Assembly: GCF_018863235.1 (NCBI RefSeq)
Contig: NZ_JAHKRS010000002.1
Location: 558,001 to 622,000, forward strand
Origin: Pseudomaricurvus albidus
GTDB lineage: Bacteria > Pseudomonadota > Gammaproteobacteria > Pseudomonadales > Cellvibrionaceae
Length of the DNA: 64,000 nucleotides
Reading direction: 5' to 3'
Under the pieces are notes generated by a model. The model was not told the DNA's origin, did not search any database, and worked only from the letters and a program-made list of their open reading frames with translations. The position numbers were made by a program, and so were the translations under genes. Below are positions 8,496 through 17,924 of this stretch, one piece after another (position 1 is the stretch's first letter; each line of letters opens with the position of its first letter).

Positions 8496-9623
8496 TTATC
8501 GCTTCTTCAAGACCAGGCTGCCAATCGAGTAGCCGGCACCAAAGGAGCAAATCAGGCCCAGATCGCCGGACTGCAGATCTTCTTGGTACAGATTAAACGC
8601 AATCAGTGAACCGGCGGACGCAGTGTTGGCGTAGCGATCCAGTACGATCGGTGCCTCTTCGGCAGTGGCGTCACGGCCCAGCAGGCGTTTGCTGATCAGC
8701 AGGTTCATGTTGATGTTGGCCTGATGCAGCCACCAGCGTTTGACGTCCGAAATCTGGATGTCGAGGGCTTCCAGCTGGGTGCTGATGTGTTCGGCTGCCA
8801 TAGGACAGACTTCCTTAAACACCTTGCGGCCCTGCTGGTTAAAAAATTTGTCCGGGGCGTAGGGGGCGCTGTCATCGGCGTAGGAGGTGTAGCCGAAATT
8901 GGAGCGAATGTTGTTGGAAAAGCTGGTGACTGCCTTGGTGCTGAGAATGTCGTAGCTGTGTTCGCTGGTGCAGGTTTCTGCGGTCTCAATGACGGTGGCG
9001 GTGGCAACATCACCAAAGATGAAGTGACTGTCGCGATCGCGCCAGTTGTTCTGCGGTGAAGTCAGTTCCGGATTGATCGCCAGAACGCATTTGGCGGTAC
9101 CGGCTTTCACCATTTCATAGGCGCGCTGCAGGGCAAAGGTGGCGGCGGAGCAGGCCACCAGCATATCGAAACCGAAGCCTTTGATGCCCAGCTCATTTTG
9201 CACTTCGATGGCAATGGCCGGGTAGGAGCGCTGGGTGTAAGCACAGGACACGATCACTGCGTCGACGTCTTCCGGTTTCTTGTTGGCCGCGGCCAGCGCT
9301 TTGCGGGCGGCGTGAAGAGCAATTTCGGCCTGGTGCGAGAGCTCGTCATCGCCGCGCGCCTCAAATTGGGGGCGCATCCGGTCAATATCGAGGATGCCTT
9401 CTTTGCGGTAGACGAAACGACTTTTGATGCCCGAAGCCTTGGTGATGAATTCAGCGCTGGACAGCGGCTTGGCTGTCACGGTGCCGGCCTCGATCTCGGC
9501 GGCGTGCTCGGCATTATATTTTTCGGCATAACCGTTATAGGCTTCCACCAGCTCTTCGTTGGTGACGGTGTTGGCTGGGGTCCAAAGACCGGAACCACTG
9601 ATTACTACGTTTGTTTCTGACAT
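8496..9623 (-). CDS. Beta-ketoacyl-ACP synthase III-like protein (FabH family)
   Basis: This 375-residue thiolase-fold condensing enzyme has the FabH triad: Cys158 in DMLVACSAATFAL, His in WWLHQANINMN and Asn in RYANTASAG. Compared with housekeeping FabH (about 320 aa) it has an extra N-terminal segment near residues 30-60. It resembles the Pseudomonas PA3286-type enzymes that take medium-chain acyl-CoA from beta-oxidation into fatty acid synthesis. It stands alone rather than in a fab cluster, which also argues against it being the primary FabH. The start at 9621-9623 (MSETNVVISG) is preferred over the in-frame 9686 because it begins directly at the first strand of the fold. Confidence 0.85.
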   Translation of the reverse strand: MSETNVVISGSGLWTPANTVTNEELVEAYNGYAEKYNAEHAAEIEAGTVTAKPLSSAEFITKASGIKSRFVYRKEGILDIDRMRPQFEARGDDELSHQAEIALHAARKALAAANKKPEDVDAVIVSCAYTQRSYPAIAIEVQNELGIKGFGFDMLVACSAATFALQRAYEMVKAGTAKCVLAINPELTSPQNNWRDRDSHFIFGDVATATVIETAETCTSEHSYDILSTKAVTSFSNNIRSNFGYTSYADDSAPYAPDKFFNQQGRKVFKEVCPMAAEHISTQLEALDIQISDVKRWWLHQANINMNLLISKRLLGRDATAEEAPIVLDRYANTASAGSLIAFNLYQEDLQSGDLGLICSFGAGYSIGSLVLKKR

Positions 9624-9812
9624 GATGATCCCGTTCACTGCGTGCAGAATGAGGGACGCTTTGTGGGCGTCCCCGGATGTTCTCATTATAGGTGCTAGTC
9701 ATCGCCTGTGCGTGACTTGGCGGTCACTTTTTGTGGAGTGTACCGCAAACCCTGAAGGGTATTACCCGAAGGTAAGCAGGAGCTCGATTGTGCCGCAATT
9801 GACCTCGCAGGT

Positions 9813-10547
9813 CTAATCGGAAAGGTGGGTTTTGTCGGTTCTCGCGAGGCTCCAGATGTCTACGCGGGCAGCACCTTGGCGACGCAGTTCGCTGCTGATG
9901 GCTCTGGCCGTTGCGGTAGTGGTTATGACATCGTCAATCACTGCAACGTGTCGCTGCTGCAGCTGTTGCCGCATGGCGGGGTCATCAGCCAGCTTAAAAA
10001 CGCCCCGAAGATTCCGCAGTCGATCCTGGCGGCTGAGGTGTCGCTGGTCACCACCCGGACGGGTGCGATGCAGGCATTGAAGTGCGGGGATGTGAAGCTC
10101 TTTCGACAGTTGTCGGGCTATCCAGCTGGACTGGTTGAAATTGCGCCACAGAGCTCTGCGCCAATGCAGGGGTACAGGGATCAGGTAGTGAGGCAGATCG
10201 TCGGTGCAGTAAAGGCTTTTGACCCGTTGTATCAGGCGTTGTGATAGCAGGTGTCCATCCCGCAAGTCTCTGGAATCCTTAAAGTTTTGTAGCCAGTGGC
10301 TGACAGGGGGTCGATAGCTGTCGGCACACACCGTCTGCTCAAAAGCGGGTGGGTTGGCAATGCATTCACCGCAGATTCCGGCCGGATCGTTTAATGGCAA
10401 GGCACAGCGAAAGCAGCGCAGTCGGGTATCTTGCAGGGCGTTCTGGCAGGGGGCACAGAGTCCGCCGGATATGGTGAAAGCGTGGCAATGGCGGCAGGTT
10501 TGATGGGGCTGGGCAAGGCGCAGCCAGTTGAGAGGGTTTCTGTTCAT
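9813..10547 (-). CDS. ComF family phosphoribosyltransferase-like protein
   Basis: The 244-residue protein has an N-terminal zinc-binding region with four CxxC pairs (CRHC, CAPC, CFRC, CGEC). A type I phosphoribosyltransferase domain follows, with the PRPP loop VAVIDDVITTTATARAI. Homologues support natural transformation (ComFC) or carry the name GntX. It is divergent from bioB, a neighbourhood also seen in Pseudomonas. Its exact biochemical role is unknown. Confidence 0.88.
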   Translation of the reverse strand: MNRNPLNWLRLAQPHQTCRHCHAFTISGGLCAPCQNALQDTRLRCFRCALPLNDPAGICGECIANPPAFEQTVCADSYRPPVSHWLQNFKDSRDLRDGHLLSQRLIQRVKSLYCTDDLPHYLIPVPLHWRRALWRNFNQSSWIARQLSKELHIPALQCLHRTRPGGDQRHLSRQDRLRNLRGVFKLADDPAMRQQLQQRHVAVIDDVITTTATARAISSELRRQGAARVDIWSLARTDKTHLSD

Positions 10548-10587
10548 CGTGATCGTCCGTGATCGGTTTTGTGACTTTCGATGGAAT

Positions 10588-10641
10588 TAGTTAACCTTGA
10601 GTCTGGGTTTTGGTTGACAGCTGCCATTGTGTCACTATCAT
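10588..10641 (+). promoter_or_regulatory. bioB promoter with probable BirA operator
   Basis: A near-consensus promoter is visible: TTGACA at 10614-10619, 16 bp, then TATCAT at 10636-10641. Overlapping its -35 are two arms, TAGTTAACC (10588-10596) and GGTTGACAG (10612-10620), separated by 15 bp. Each arm matches 7 of 9 positions of the BirA operator half-site (TTGTAAACC and its complement), with the spacing expected for a BirA dimer. Biotin-dependent repression of the bio operon, and perhaps of divergent comF, is inferred. Confidence 0.7.
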
Positions 10642-10728
10642 GGAGCCTTTCAATAACCGGCTTTTGATCGGTAACGAAAGGCAGCTAGCCTTTGGGTATA
10701 CGACAGCCAAACAAGGTATTTTGGGATT

Positions 10729-11784
10729 ATGGCCACCACTGACACTATTCGCAACGACTGGACCCGCGACGAGATTGCGGCGCTGTTTGATCTGCCATTC
10801 AACGATCTGATGTTTCAGGCTCAGGTTGTGCATCGTCAGCATTTTGATCCCAACGAAGTCCAGATCAGTACCCTGTGCTCCATCAAAACCGGTGCCTGTC
10901 CCGAAGATTGTAAATACTGCCCCCAGAGCGCGCGCTACGATACCGGCCTTGAAAAAGAGCGTCTGATGAAGGTTGAAGCGGTGCTGGAAGAAGCCCGCGC
11001 GGCCAAGGCCAGCGGTGCCACCCGTTTCTGCATGGGGGCTGCCTGGCGTTCACCGAAGAAAAAAGACATGCCATATGTCACCCAGATGGTTAAAGACGTG
11101 AAGGCCCTGGGGCTGGAAACCTGCATGACGCTGGGCATGGTCAGCGAAGATCAGGCCACCGAGCTGGCGCAGGCGGGTCTGGATTACTACAACCACAATC
11201 TGGATACCTCACCGGAATTTTACGGTGACATCATCACCACCCGTACGTATCAGGATCGCCTCAACACCCTGGGCAATGTTCGTGCCGCAGGCATGAAAGT
11301 GTGCAGTGGCGGTATCGTGGGTATGGGTGAAGGCCAGTCCGACCGTGTGGGTCTGTTGCACCAGTTGGCGACCATGGAAAAACACCCCGAGTCTGTTCCT
11401 GTGAACATGCTGGTGCGCGTTGAAGGCACACCGCTGGCGGATCAGGATGATCTGGATCCGTTCGATTTTATTCGCACCATTGCGGTGGCCCGCATCATTA
11501 TGCCGAAGTCACACGTGCGTTTGTCTGCCGGTCGTGAAGAAATGAACGAGCAGATGCAGTCCATGGCGTTTATGGCCGGCGCCAACTCCATTTTCTACGG
11601 CGAGAAACTGCTGACCACACCAAACCCTGAAGCCAGCAAGGATATGCAACTGCTGAAGCGTCTGGGCATCAACACTGAAAAGTACGAAGTGCACGAAGAT
11701 GAAGCCGAGCAGGAAGCGAGTGTACTTCAGTCCATGGAAGCGGCGAAAAACGACAAGTTCTTCTACGACGCTGCCGCCAAGTAA
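10729..11784 (+). CDS. bioB: Biotin synthase BioB
   Basis: BioB is a radical-SAM enzyme that inserts sulfur into dethiobiotin, using a [4Fe-4S] and a sacrificial [2Fe-2S] cluster. The CxxxCxxC motif is present at Cys57, Cys61 and Cys64 (CPEDCKYC). Further conserved pieces include [13 protein letters not shown] and [10 protein letters not shown]. At 351 residues it is full length. It opens an operon of four genes, with bioF starting 42 bp downstream, under the promoter/operator at 10588-10641. Confidence 0.98.
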   Translation: MATTDTIRNDWTRDEIAALFDLPFNDLMFQAQVVHRQHFDPNEVQISTLCSIKTGACPEDCKYCPQSARYDTGLEKERLMKVEAVLEEARAAKASGATRFCMGAAWRSPKKKDMPYVTQMVKDVKALGLETCMTLGMVSEDQATELAQAGLDYYNHNLDTSPEFYGDIITTRTYQDRLNTLGNVRAAGMKVCSGGIVGMGEGQSDRVGLLHQLATMEKHPESVPVNMLVRVEGTPLADQDDLDPFDFIRTIAVARIIMPKSHVRLSAGREEMNEQMQSMAFMAGANSIFYGEKLLTTPNPEASKDMQLLKRLGINTEKYEVHEDEAEQEASVLQSMEAAKNDKFFYDAAAK

Positions 11785-11826
11785 CGGCGGCTCGCGGCCT
11801 GTGTTTTTGACGAGCGATCAGCCCCT

Positions 11827-13047
11827 ATGAGTGATCAACGACAGCCACAGGCCTCCTCTCTGGAACAGATTCTCGCTCCTGCCCTTCAGGAGCGTCAGCA
11901 AGCCCATCTCTATCGACGTCGCCGTACCTTGCACAGTGCTCAGGGCGTGCAGGTGCAGGTGGATGGCGTTTCGCTGACCAGTTTCTGCAGCAACGATTAC
12001 CTCGGTTTGGCCAACCACCCCGCCATCGTCAGTGCGTTTAAGAAAGCCGCGGATGAATACGGTGTGGGCAGTGGTGCCTCGCATCTGGTCTGCGGTCACA
12101 GTGCCGAGCACCATGCGCTGGAAGAGGAGCTGGCGGCCTTTATGGGACGCGATCGGGCGCTGTTGTTCTCCACCGGTTATATGGCCAATCTCGGCACCAT
12201 TGGCGCACTGGTGGGTAAAGGCGATGCCATTTTCGAAGACAAGCTGAATCACGCCTCTCTGCTGGATGGCGGACTCTTGTCCGGAGCCCGTTTTCAACGT
12301 TTTCTGCACAACGACCTCACGGATCTCGAGAAAAAACTGTCCCGCAGTGACTCTGACCGCAAACTGATCGTGGTGGACGGGGTGTTCAGCATGGACGGTG
12401 ATCTGGCACCGATGCCCGAGCTGGCGGCACTGGCTCAGGCGCACAACGCCTGGCTGATGATGGATGATGCTCACGGTTTTGGTTGTCTGGGGAAAAGCGG
12501 TGCCGGTACGGCGGAGCACTTTGGTCTGGATCAGAGTCAGTTGCCCATAGTGATGGGGACTCTTGGCAAGGGGGCGGGTTCTTTCGGCGCCTTTGTGGCA
12601 GGCAGTGAGGTGTTGATCGAAACGCTCATTCAGCAGGCGCGTCCCTACATATACACCACGGCAATGCCGCCGGCAGTGGCCGCGGCAACCCGTGCCAGTC
12701 TCAAGGTCATTCAGCAGGAGGCCTGGCGGCGGGATCATTTGAACCAGCTTATCGGACAGTTCCGCGACGGTGCCCGGCAATTGGGACTGCAGCTGATGGA
12801 ATCACCCACAGCAATTCAGCCCGTTGTGTTCGGCGATGCGGCGACGACGTTATCGGTGTCGGAGCAGTTGCAGGCGCGCGGTTTTTGGGTGGGCGCCATT
12901 CGGCCACCGACGGTACCGCGGGGGACCTCGCGTTTGAGAATCACTCTGTCGGCGGCTCACACGGCTGAGCAGGTTGCGGGTTTATTGAGCGCACTGGAAG
13001 ACATTGTTAAAGCCCTGCCGGATGAACGCGGGTTGTCTGACTCATGA
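11827..13047 (+). CDS. bioF: 8-amino-7-oxononanoate synthase BioF
   Basis: BioF is a PLP-dependent alpha-oxoamine synthase joining pimeloyl-ACP (or CoA) with L-alanine. The PLP lysine lies in MGTLGKGAGSFGAF, and the conserved DDAHGFGCLG (PLP-ring Asp) and CSNDYLG-like N-terminal motif are present. The length is 406 residues. Its stop overlaps the start of the next gene (ATGA), so the two are translationally coupled. Confidence 0.97.
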   Translation: MSDQRQPQASSLEQILAPALQERQQAHLYRRRRTLHSAQGVQVQVDGVSLTSFCSNDYLGLANHPAIVSAFKKAADEYGVGSGASHLVCGHSAEHHALEEELAAFMGRDRALLFSTGYMANLGTIGALVGKGDAIFEDKLNHASLLDGGLLSGARFQRFLHNDLTDLEKKLSRSDSDRKLIVVDGVFSMDGDLAPMPELAALAQAHNAWLMMDDAHGFGCLGKSGAGTAEHFGLDQSQLPIVMGTLGKGAGSFGAFVAGSEVLIETLIQQARPYIYTTAMPPAVAAATRASLKVIQQEAWRRDHLNQLIGQFRDGARQLGLQLMESPTAIQPVVFGDAATTLSVSEQLQARGFWVGAIRPPTVPRGTSRLRITLSAAHTAEQVAGLLSALEDIVKALPDERGLSDS

Positions 13048-14645
13048 CCGATTCCATCACTTTGAATCTGCTACCGGCACGCGCTGATCGACAGTACCGC
13101 GAGCCACTGGTGTTGCTGCACGGTTGGGGATCTGATGCCCGCAGCTGGGAACCGGTTGTTAAAGCCTTAAACCAGACGCTGGATCTGATTCTGGTGGATC
13201 TGCCCGGTTTTGGGGGTGGGGATGCTCCGGAAGAACCTTGCTCCGCGGACGCCTTTTGTGAACAGCTGATTAGCCTGCTGCCGGATCGCTTTCTGCTGGT
13301 GGGCTGGTCGCTGGGCGGAATGCTGGCCACTCATATGGCCTCGGTCTATCCGCAAAGAGTTATGGGGCTTCTGACGCTGGGCTCCAATGTGAAGTTTGTG
13401 GCCGATACCGGTTGGCCGACGGCCATGGACAGTGCTGACTTTGACGCTTTTCAAACAGGCTTTGAGCAGGCACCGGAACTGACCTTAAAACGCTTTGCCG
13501 GGCTGATGGCCAAGGGTGACTTCAGCCGTGAGCGCGAGCTGCTGAAAAACCTGCGTCAGTCTGCTCAGGCTTCATGGCAAGACGCCGCTGCAAAGGGCTC
13601 TGCGCCACGGTTATGGCAGCGGGGCCTTGAATGGCTGGAGTCTCTGGATAATCGAGCCGCCTATGCCGGCCTGACACTGCCGGGACTGCACTTGCTGGCC
13701 GGTGGCGATGCTCTGGTGCCGGTTCAGTTGGCCGAGTCTTTGCGACAGCTCAATCGGCAGCAGAGGGTGGCCGTTCTCGATGGCTGCGCGCACGCAGTGC
13801 ACTGGTCTGATCCCCAGCGGGTCACTCAGGAAACGCTGACCTTTGTCGATGCGGTCCACTACGCCGTGGACAAGCGCAAGGTGGCGGATTCTTTTGGTCG
13901 GGCGGCGGAAAAGTACGATTCCGTGGCGGGCTTGCAGCGCCAGATCGGCCGACAGCTGATGGCTTCAGTGTCTTCGGATAACAAGGGGTGTTGGCTGGAT
14001 TTGGGGTGCGGTACCGGCTACTTTACGCCGTATCTGGTCGAGCGCTGTGAGTCAGTGCTGGGGCTGGATTTGTCTGAGGGCATGCTGTCCTATTCACGCA
14101 AACAACATGGCAGTGACGGGATTCAGTGGTTGTGTGGTGACGCAGAAGCCATTCCTCTGGCGGATGAATCCTTAACCGGGGTGTTTTCTTCACTGGCGAT
14201 TCAGTGGTGTGCCAATCTTCCGCAATTGTTTGCCGAACTCAAGCGCGTGCTCAAGCCTGGCGGTCGACTATTTCTGGCGACACTGGGGCCGGCCACGCTG
14301 CATGAATTGCGCACTGCCTGGAGCGAGGTCGATAACTATACCCACGTGAATCATTTCGCCTCTGAGGACAGCGTTCGTCAGGCCATTGCGGATAGCGGGC
14401 TGGCGCTGCAAAACTGGCAAACGGAATCCATCCAGTTGCGCTACGATCAGGTCCGTGAATTGACCTATGAGTTGAAAACACTGGGCGCGCATAACATGAA
14501 TCACGGGCAGAGTTCCGGCCTCACCGGGCGTCAGCGCATTGTGAAATTCAAAGAGGCTTACGAACAGTTCCGACAGGTCGATGGCAAGTTGCCAGCGACC
14601 TATGAAGTTTTTTATCTGGAAATCACCAGGGGTGAAGAGCGATAA
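13044..14645 (+). CDS. bioHC: BioH-BioC fusion: pimeloyl-ACP methyl ester esterase and malonyl-ACP O-methyltransferase
   Basis: One uninterrupted 533-residue frame carries two enzymes that act at opposite ends of pimelate synthesis. Residues ~1-272 form an alpha/beta hydrolase with the BioH triad: Ser89 in GWSLGG, Asp222 in GGDALVP and a His in CAHAVHW (His250 or His253). Residues ~278-533 form a SAM methyltransferase whose motif I is LDLGCGTGYF (about 318-327), with the BioC-typical start KVADSFGRAAEKYD. BioC methylates malonyl-ACP so the chain can enter fatty acid synthesis; BioH removes the methyl group at the pimeloyl stage. Fusions of this kind are known in some marine gammaproteobacteria. 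Overlap with bioF and a 2-bp gap to bioD place it mid-operon. Confidence 0.95.
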   Translation: MTDSITLNLLPARADRQYREPLVLLHGWGSDARSWEPVVKALNQTLDLILVDLPGFGGGDAPEEPCSADAFCEQLISLLPDRFLLVGWSLGGMLATHMASVYPQRVMGLLTLGSNVKFVADTGWPTAMDSADFDAFQTGFEQAPELTLKRFAGLMAKGDFSRERELLKNLRQSAQASWQDAAAKGSAPRLWQRGLEWLESLDNRAAYAGLTLPGLHLLAGGDALVPVQLAESLRQLNRQQRVAVLDGCAHAVHWSDPQRVTQETLTFVDAVHYAVDKRKVADSFGRAAEKYDSVAGLQRQIGRQLMASVSSDNKGCWLDLGCGTGYFTPYLVERCESVLGLDLSEGMLSYSRKQHGSDGIQWLCGDAEAIPLADESLTGVFSSLAIQWCANLPQLFAELKRVLKPGGRLFLATLGPATLHELRTAWSEVDNYTHVNHFASEDSVRQAIADSGLALQNWQTESIQLRYDQVRELTYELKTLGAHNMNHGQSSGLTGRQRIVKFKEAYEQFRQVDGKLPATYEVFYLEITRGEER

Positions 14646-14647
14646 CC

Positions 14648-15334
14648 ATGGCCAAGCACAAATATTTTATTGCCGGTACTGATACCGATGTGGGAAAAAC
14701 CCTGATTGCTTGCGGCATTCTCGAAAAAGCCCGCCAGCAGGGCCTGAAAACGGCGGCGGTCAAACCCGTGGCGGCCGGATGTGAACAAACCAGTGAGGGC
14801 TTGCGCAACGGCGATGCATTGGCATTGCAGGATGCCATGACCCTGGAGTTGTCCTATGCCCAGGTCAATCCGGTGGCTTTTGAACCACCCATTGCCCCGC
14901 ATATTGCGGCCATGCAGGAAAACAAACAGTTGTCTGTTCCCCGGTTGGCGGGTTTTTGCAGCGGCGTGCTGATGCAGCCCTGTGATCTGGTTTTGGTCGA
15001 GGGCGCGGGCGGCTGGCGAGTGCCGTTAAATCCCCGTGAAACCCTGGCCAATCTGGCGGTGGAGTTGAACCTGCCGGTGATTCTGGTGGTGGGCATGAAG
15101 CTGGGTTGCATCAACCATGCACTGCTTTCCGTCGAAGCGATTGAGCGTGACGGGCTCAAGGTTGCGGGCTGGGTGGCGAATCGCATCGACCCGGACATGA
15201 GTTGCTACGAAGAAAACATGATGACCCTGCGAACGCTGATTAAGGCGCCTTGTCTGGGCGAGGTTCCGTTTCTGGAGCAGGCGGGTAAAGCACCGGTGGC
15301 GGATAACCTTGATCTGACCCCACTATTTACCTGA
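14648..15334 (+). CDS. bioD: Dethiobiotin synthetase BioD
   Basis: BioD closes the ureido ring of dethiobiotin from diaminopelargonate, CO2 and ATP. The P-loop GTDTDVGKT is at residues 10-18, and VEGAGGWRVPL carries the second conserved nucleotide/substrate segment. The length is 228 residues. It ends the bio operon. bioA, which makes diaminopelargonate, is not in the window. Confidence 0.97.
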   Translation: MAKHKYFIAGTDTDVGKTLIACGILEKARQQGLKTAAVKPVAAGCEQTSEGLRNGDALALQDAMTLELSYAQVNPVAFEPPIAPHIAAMQENKQLSVPRLAGFCSGVLMQPCDLVLVEGAGGWRVPLNPRETLANLAVELNLPVILVVGMKLGCINHALLSVEAIERDGLKVAGWVANRIDPDMSCYEENMMTLRTLIKAPCLGEVPFLEQAGKAPVADNLDLTPLFT

Positions 15335-15902
15335 CAGGTTTCATCACAGGCCGCTTTCACAGACCTTTCTAACGCCAGAGTCGATGCGGATTGCTCTTTC
15401 GTTCTCTGGCGCCACAGGCCTTTCTTCAGGGGCCTGCTCTCTCTTCTTTGCTTTCTATTGATCTTGCCAAGGGTTTCAGACGTACCTGATGTGAGGCCTT
15501 TTTGGGCGATCGGGTGTCTTTTCATCCCTCTGGCAGGCTTTTCTGCTAAACGTTATAGAGCGGGTTGAGGGCATGTGTCGCCTTCTATTGTCTTCGTGTC
15601 GAGTGGCACGCCAGTCGCAGACGCAACAGGTGTAACAGTGGGTTTTGGGTTCAAATAAACTTGCGTTTCAAACGGTTGTTTGTTTTAATTTTGGGCAGTT
15701 TCTATGCTGTTCCTGGTGATGTAACAGCCCAAGCCTGTATCACGGCGATTGTGGGCTCTATCTTGCAGAGATCAATGCTTGAAGAGTTTCGCGGTACCGA
15801 ACGGCATAAGGCTGAGTCCCGCTCAGGTGATGGCTCAAATAACGACCCTAATACCCGATTTTCCGATAACTGATCGGACAAATGATTCTGGAGGTGACAG
15901 AA
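15335..15902. other. Long intergenic region between bioD and the acyl-CoA dehydrogenase
   Basis: These 568 bp contain no convincing gene. An open frame at 15565-15873 lacks a ribosome site and has a low-complexity, Arg/Cys-rich translation unlike its neighbours. Near the end a short dyad (TCCGAT at 15862-15867, ATCGGA at 15873-15878, 5-nt spacer) sits just upstream of the ribosome site of the next gene and could be an operator or leader hairpin. Confidence 0.45.
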
Positions 15903-17693
15903 ATGGCTGACTATAAGGCGCCTTTGCGCGACATGCGCTTCGTACTGAATGAAGTTTTCGAAGCAGACAAGTTGTGGGCTTCCCTGCCTGGTACTCAGGA
16001 AGTGGTTGATCCCGAGACGGCTGATGCCATTCTGGAAGAGGCTGCAAAACTCATCGAGCAGGAAATCGCTCCTTTGAATCGTGAGTCCGATGAGCAGGGT
16101 TGTCAGTGGAATGACGGTGTCGTAACCTCACCAGAAGGCTTTAAAGAGGCTTACCAGGCGTTTTGTGAAGGCGGTTGGAACGGTTTGGGCGGCAACCCGG
16201 TCTACGGCGGTATGGGCATGCCCAAAACCCTGACTGCTCAGGTCGAAGAGATGCTGCAATCGGGCAGTATGTCTTTTGGTTTGGCTCCCATGCTGACGGC
16301 CGGTGCCTGCTTGTCCATTAACGCGCACGCCACTGACGAGCTGAAAGAAAAATACCTGCCCAATATGTATTCAGGTGTTTGGTCCGGTGCGATGGATCTG
16401 ACTGAGCCCCATGCCGGTACGGATCTGGGAATTATCCGCACCAAGGCGATCGAAAATGCCGATGGTTCTTACGACATCACGGGCACCAAAATCTTCATCA
16501 CCTGGGGTGAGCACGACATGGCTGAGAACATCATCCATCTCGTTCTGGCCAAGTTGCCGGATGCGCCTGCCGGACCGAAAGGCATCTCCCTGTTCCTGGT
16601 GCCCAAGATCATGGTCAACGAAGACGGCTCTCTGGGTGAGCACAACTCACTGAGCTGTGGCTCCATCGAGAAAAAGATGGGCATCAAGGCTTCCGCGACC
16701 TGTGTCATGAACTTTGATAACGCCAAAGGCTGGCTGGTCGGCGAATTGAACCAGGGCCTGGCGTGCATGTTCACCATGATGAACTATGAGCGTCTGGTGG
16801 TCGGTATCCAGGCGTTGGGCGCGGCTGAACGCTCTTATCAGAGTGCCATTGAGTATGCTCGCGATCGTCTGCAGAGCCGCAGTCCAGAAGGTGTTCAGAA
16901 CCCGGACAAAGCCGCTGACCCAATCATTGTGCACCCGGATGTTCGCCGTATGCTGCTAAGCATGCGCGCTCAGACTGAAGGCGCACGCGCGTTTTCCACC
17001 TACGTGGCCAAGTGGCTGGATATCGCCAAGTTCAGCGACGACGCGGATGCGAAAAAAGAAGCCGATGCGATGGTGGCTTTGCTGACCCCGGTGGCCAAAG
17101 CCTTTATTTCTGACAAGGCACTGGAAGTCACGGTAGCCGGTCAGCAAATTTTCGGCGGTCACGGATTCATTCGTGAGTGGGGCCAGGAGCAGCTGGTTCG
17201 CGATGTTCGTATTACCCAGATCTACGAAGGTGCCAACGGCATTCAGGCGATGGATTTGATGGGCCGTAAAGTCGTGGCCAATGGTGGTAAGTTCTTCGAT
17301 GTTTTCGCCAATGAAGTGCAGGCATTTATTGATGCCAACGTTGACGATGCCGGACTGGCAGAATTTATCGAGCCACTGAAAAGTGAGTTGGATAACCTGA
17401 AGTCGGTTACCGCTGAAGTAATTGCTGAAGCGCAAAATGATCCAAATGCTGTGGGTGCTGCGGCCAATGACTATCTGCACCTGTTTGGCTTCACCGCTTA
17501 CGCTTACATGTGGGCGAAAATGGCCAAAGTGGCACTGGCCAATGTCGACGGTGGCGAAGCGGATTTCTACGAGAGCAAACTGAAAATTGCCCGCTTCTTC
17601 TTCCAGCGTCAATTGCCTGCAACTCGTGCCCTGAGCGTGAGTATTTTGGCTGGAAGCGACACCTTGATGTCACTGGAAGCGGATCTCTTTTAA
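15903..17693 (+). CDS. Acyl-CoA dehydrogenase with C-terminal extension (DmdC/FadE-like family)
   Basis: This 596-residue flavoenzyme introduces the trans-2 double bond into acyl-CoA. It belongs to the long form (about 590-600 aa) with an extra C-terminal domain, the group that includes methylmercaptopropionyl-CoA dehydrogenase DmdC and several fatty acyl-CoA dehydrogenases. Visible are MDLTEPHAGTDLG (FAD/substrate loop), IFITWGEHD, MNYERLVVGIQALG and QIFGGHGFIREWGQEQLVRD-type motifs followed by the catalytic-base region IYEGANGIQAMDL. The start at 15903 (MADYKAPLRD) follows a strong GGAGG at 15890-15894. Substrate chain length cannot be read from sequence. Confidence 0.9.
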   Translation: MADYKAPLRDMRFVLNEVFEADKLWASLPGTQEVVDPETADAILEEAAKLIEQEIAPLNRESDEQGCQWNDGVVTSPEGFKEAYQAFCEGGWNGLGGNPVYGGMGMPKTLTAQVEEMLQSGSMSFGLAPMLTAGACLSINAHATDELKEKYLPNMYSGVWSGAMDLTEPHAGTDLGIIRTKAIENADGSYDITGTKIFITWGEHDMAENIIHLVLAKLPDAPAGPKGISLFLVPKIMVNEDGSLGEHNSLSCGSIEKKMGIKASATCVMNFDNAKGWLVGELNQGLACMFTMMNYERLVVGIQALGAAERSYQSAIEYARDRLQSRSPEGVQNPDKAADPIIVHPDVRRMLLSMRAQTEGARAFSTYVAKWLDIAKFSDDADAKKEADAMVALLTPVAKAFISDKALEVTVAGQQIFGGHGFIREWGQEQLVRDVRITQIYEGANGIQAMDLMGRKVVANGGKFFDVFANEVQAFIDANVDDAGLAEFIEPLKSELDNLKSVTAEVIAEAQNDPNAVGAAANDYLHLFGFTAYAYMWAKMAKVALANVDGGEADFYESKLKIARFFFQRQLPATRALSVSILAGSDTLMSLEADLF

Positions 17694-17729
17694 GACGGAT
17701 CCACGCGCCAAAGTAAATTGGCGCATCGA

Positions 17730-17768
17730 AAAAGGCCGGCTGCCATCAGGGGAGTCGGCCTTTTTTAT
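17730..17768 (+). terminator. Terminator of the acyl-CoA dehydrogenase gene
   Basis: AAGGCCG...CGGCCTT arms with a 17-nt internal region are followed by a T6 tract starting near 17761, about 35 nt after the stop codon. Confidence 0.85.
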
Positions 17769-17924
17769 TGGTCATTCGACAAGTCCTCTGTGATTCTCTT
17801 CACGCTTTTATCACGGCGTTGTCCTGCTCGTGACTTATTCAGTCTTCGTTAATCCGTTCGGGGGCACACTGTTTCCAACAGTATGATTTCTCCATGTTTA
17901 CGGCCAACAGCAAAGGACATAATT

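Noticed and set aside
15565-15873. Open frame of 102 codons between bioD and the acyl-CoA dehydrogenase
   Set aside because: It has no ribosome site, an Arg/Cys-rich translation without family features, and base composition unlike neighbouring genes.
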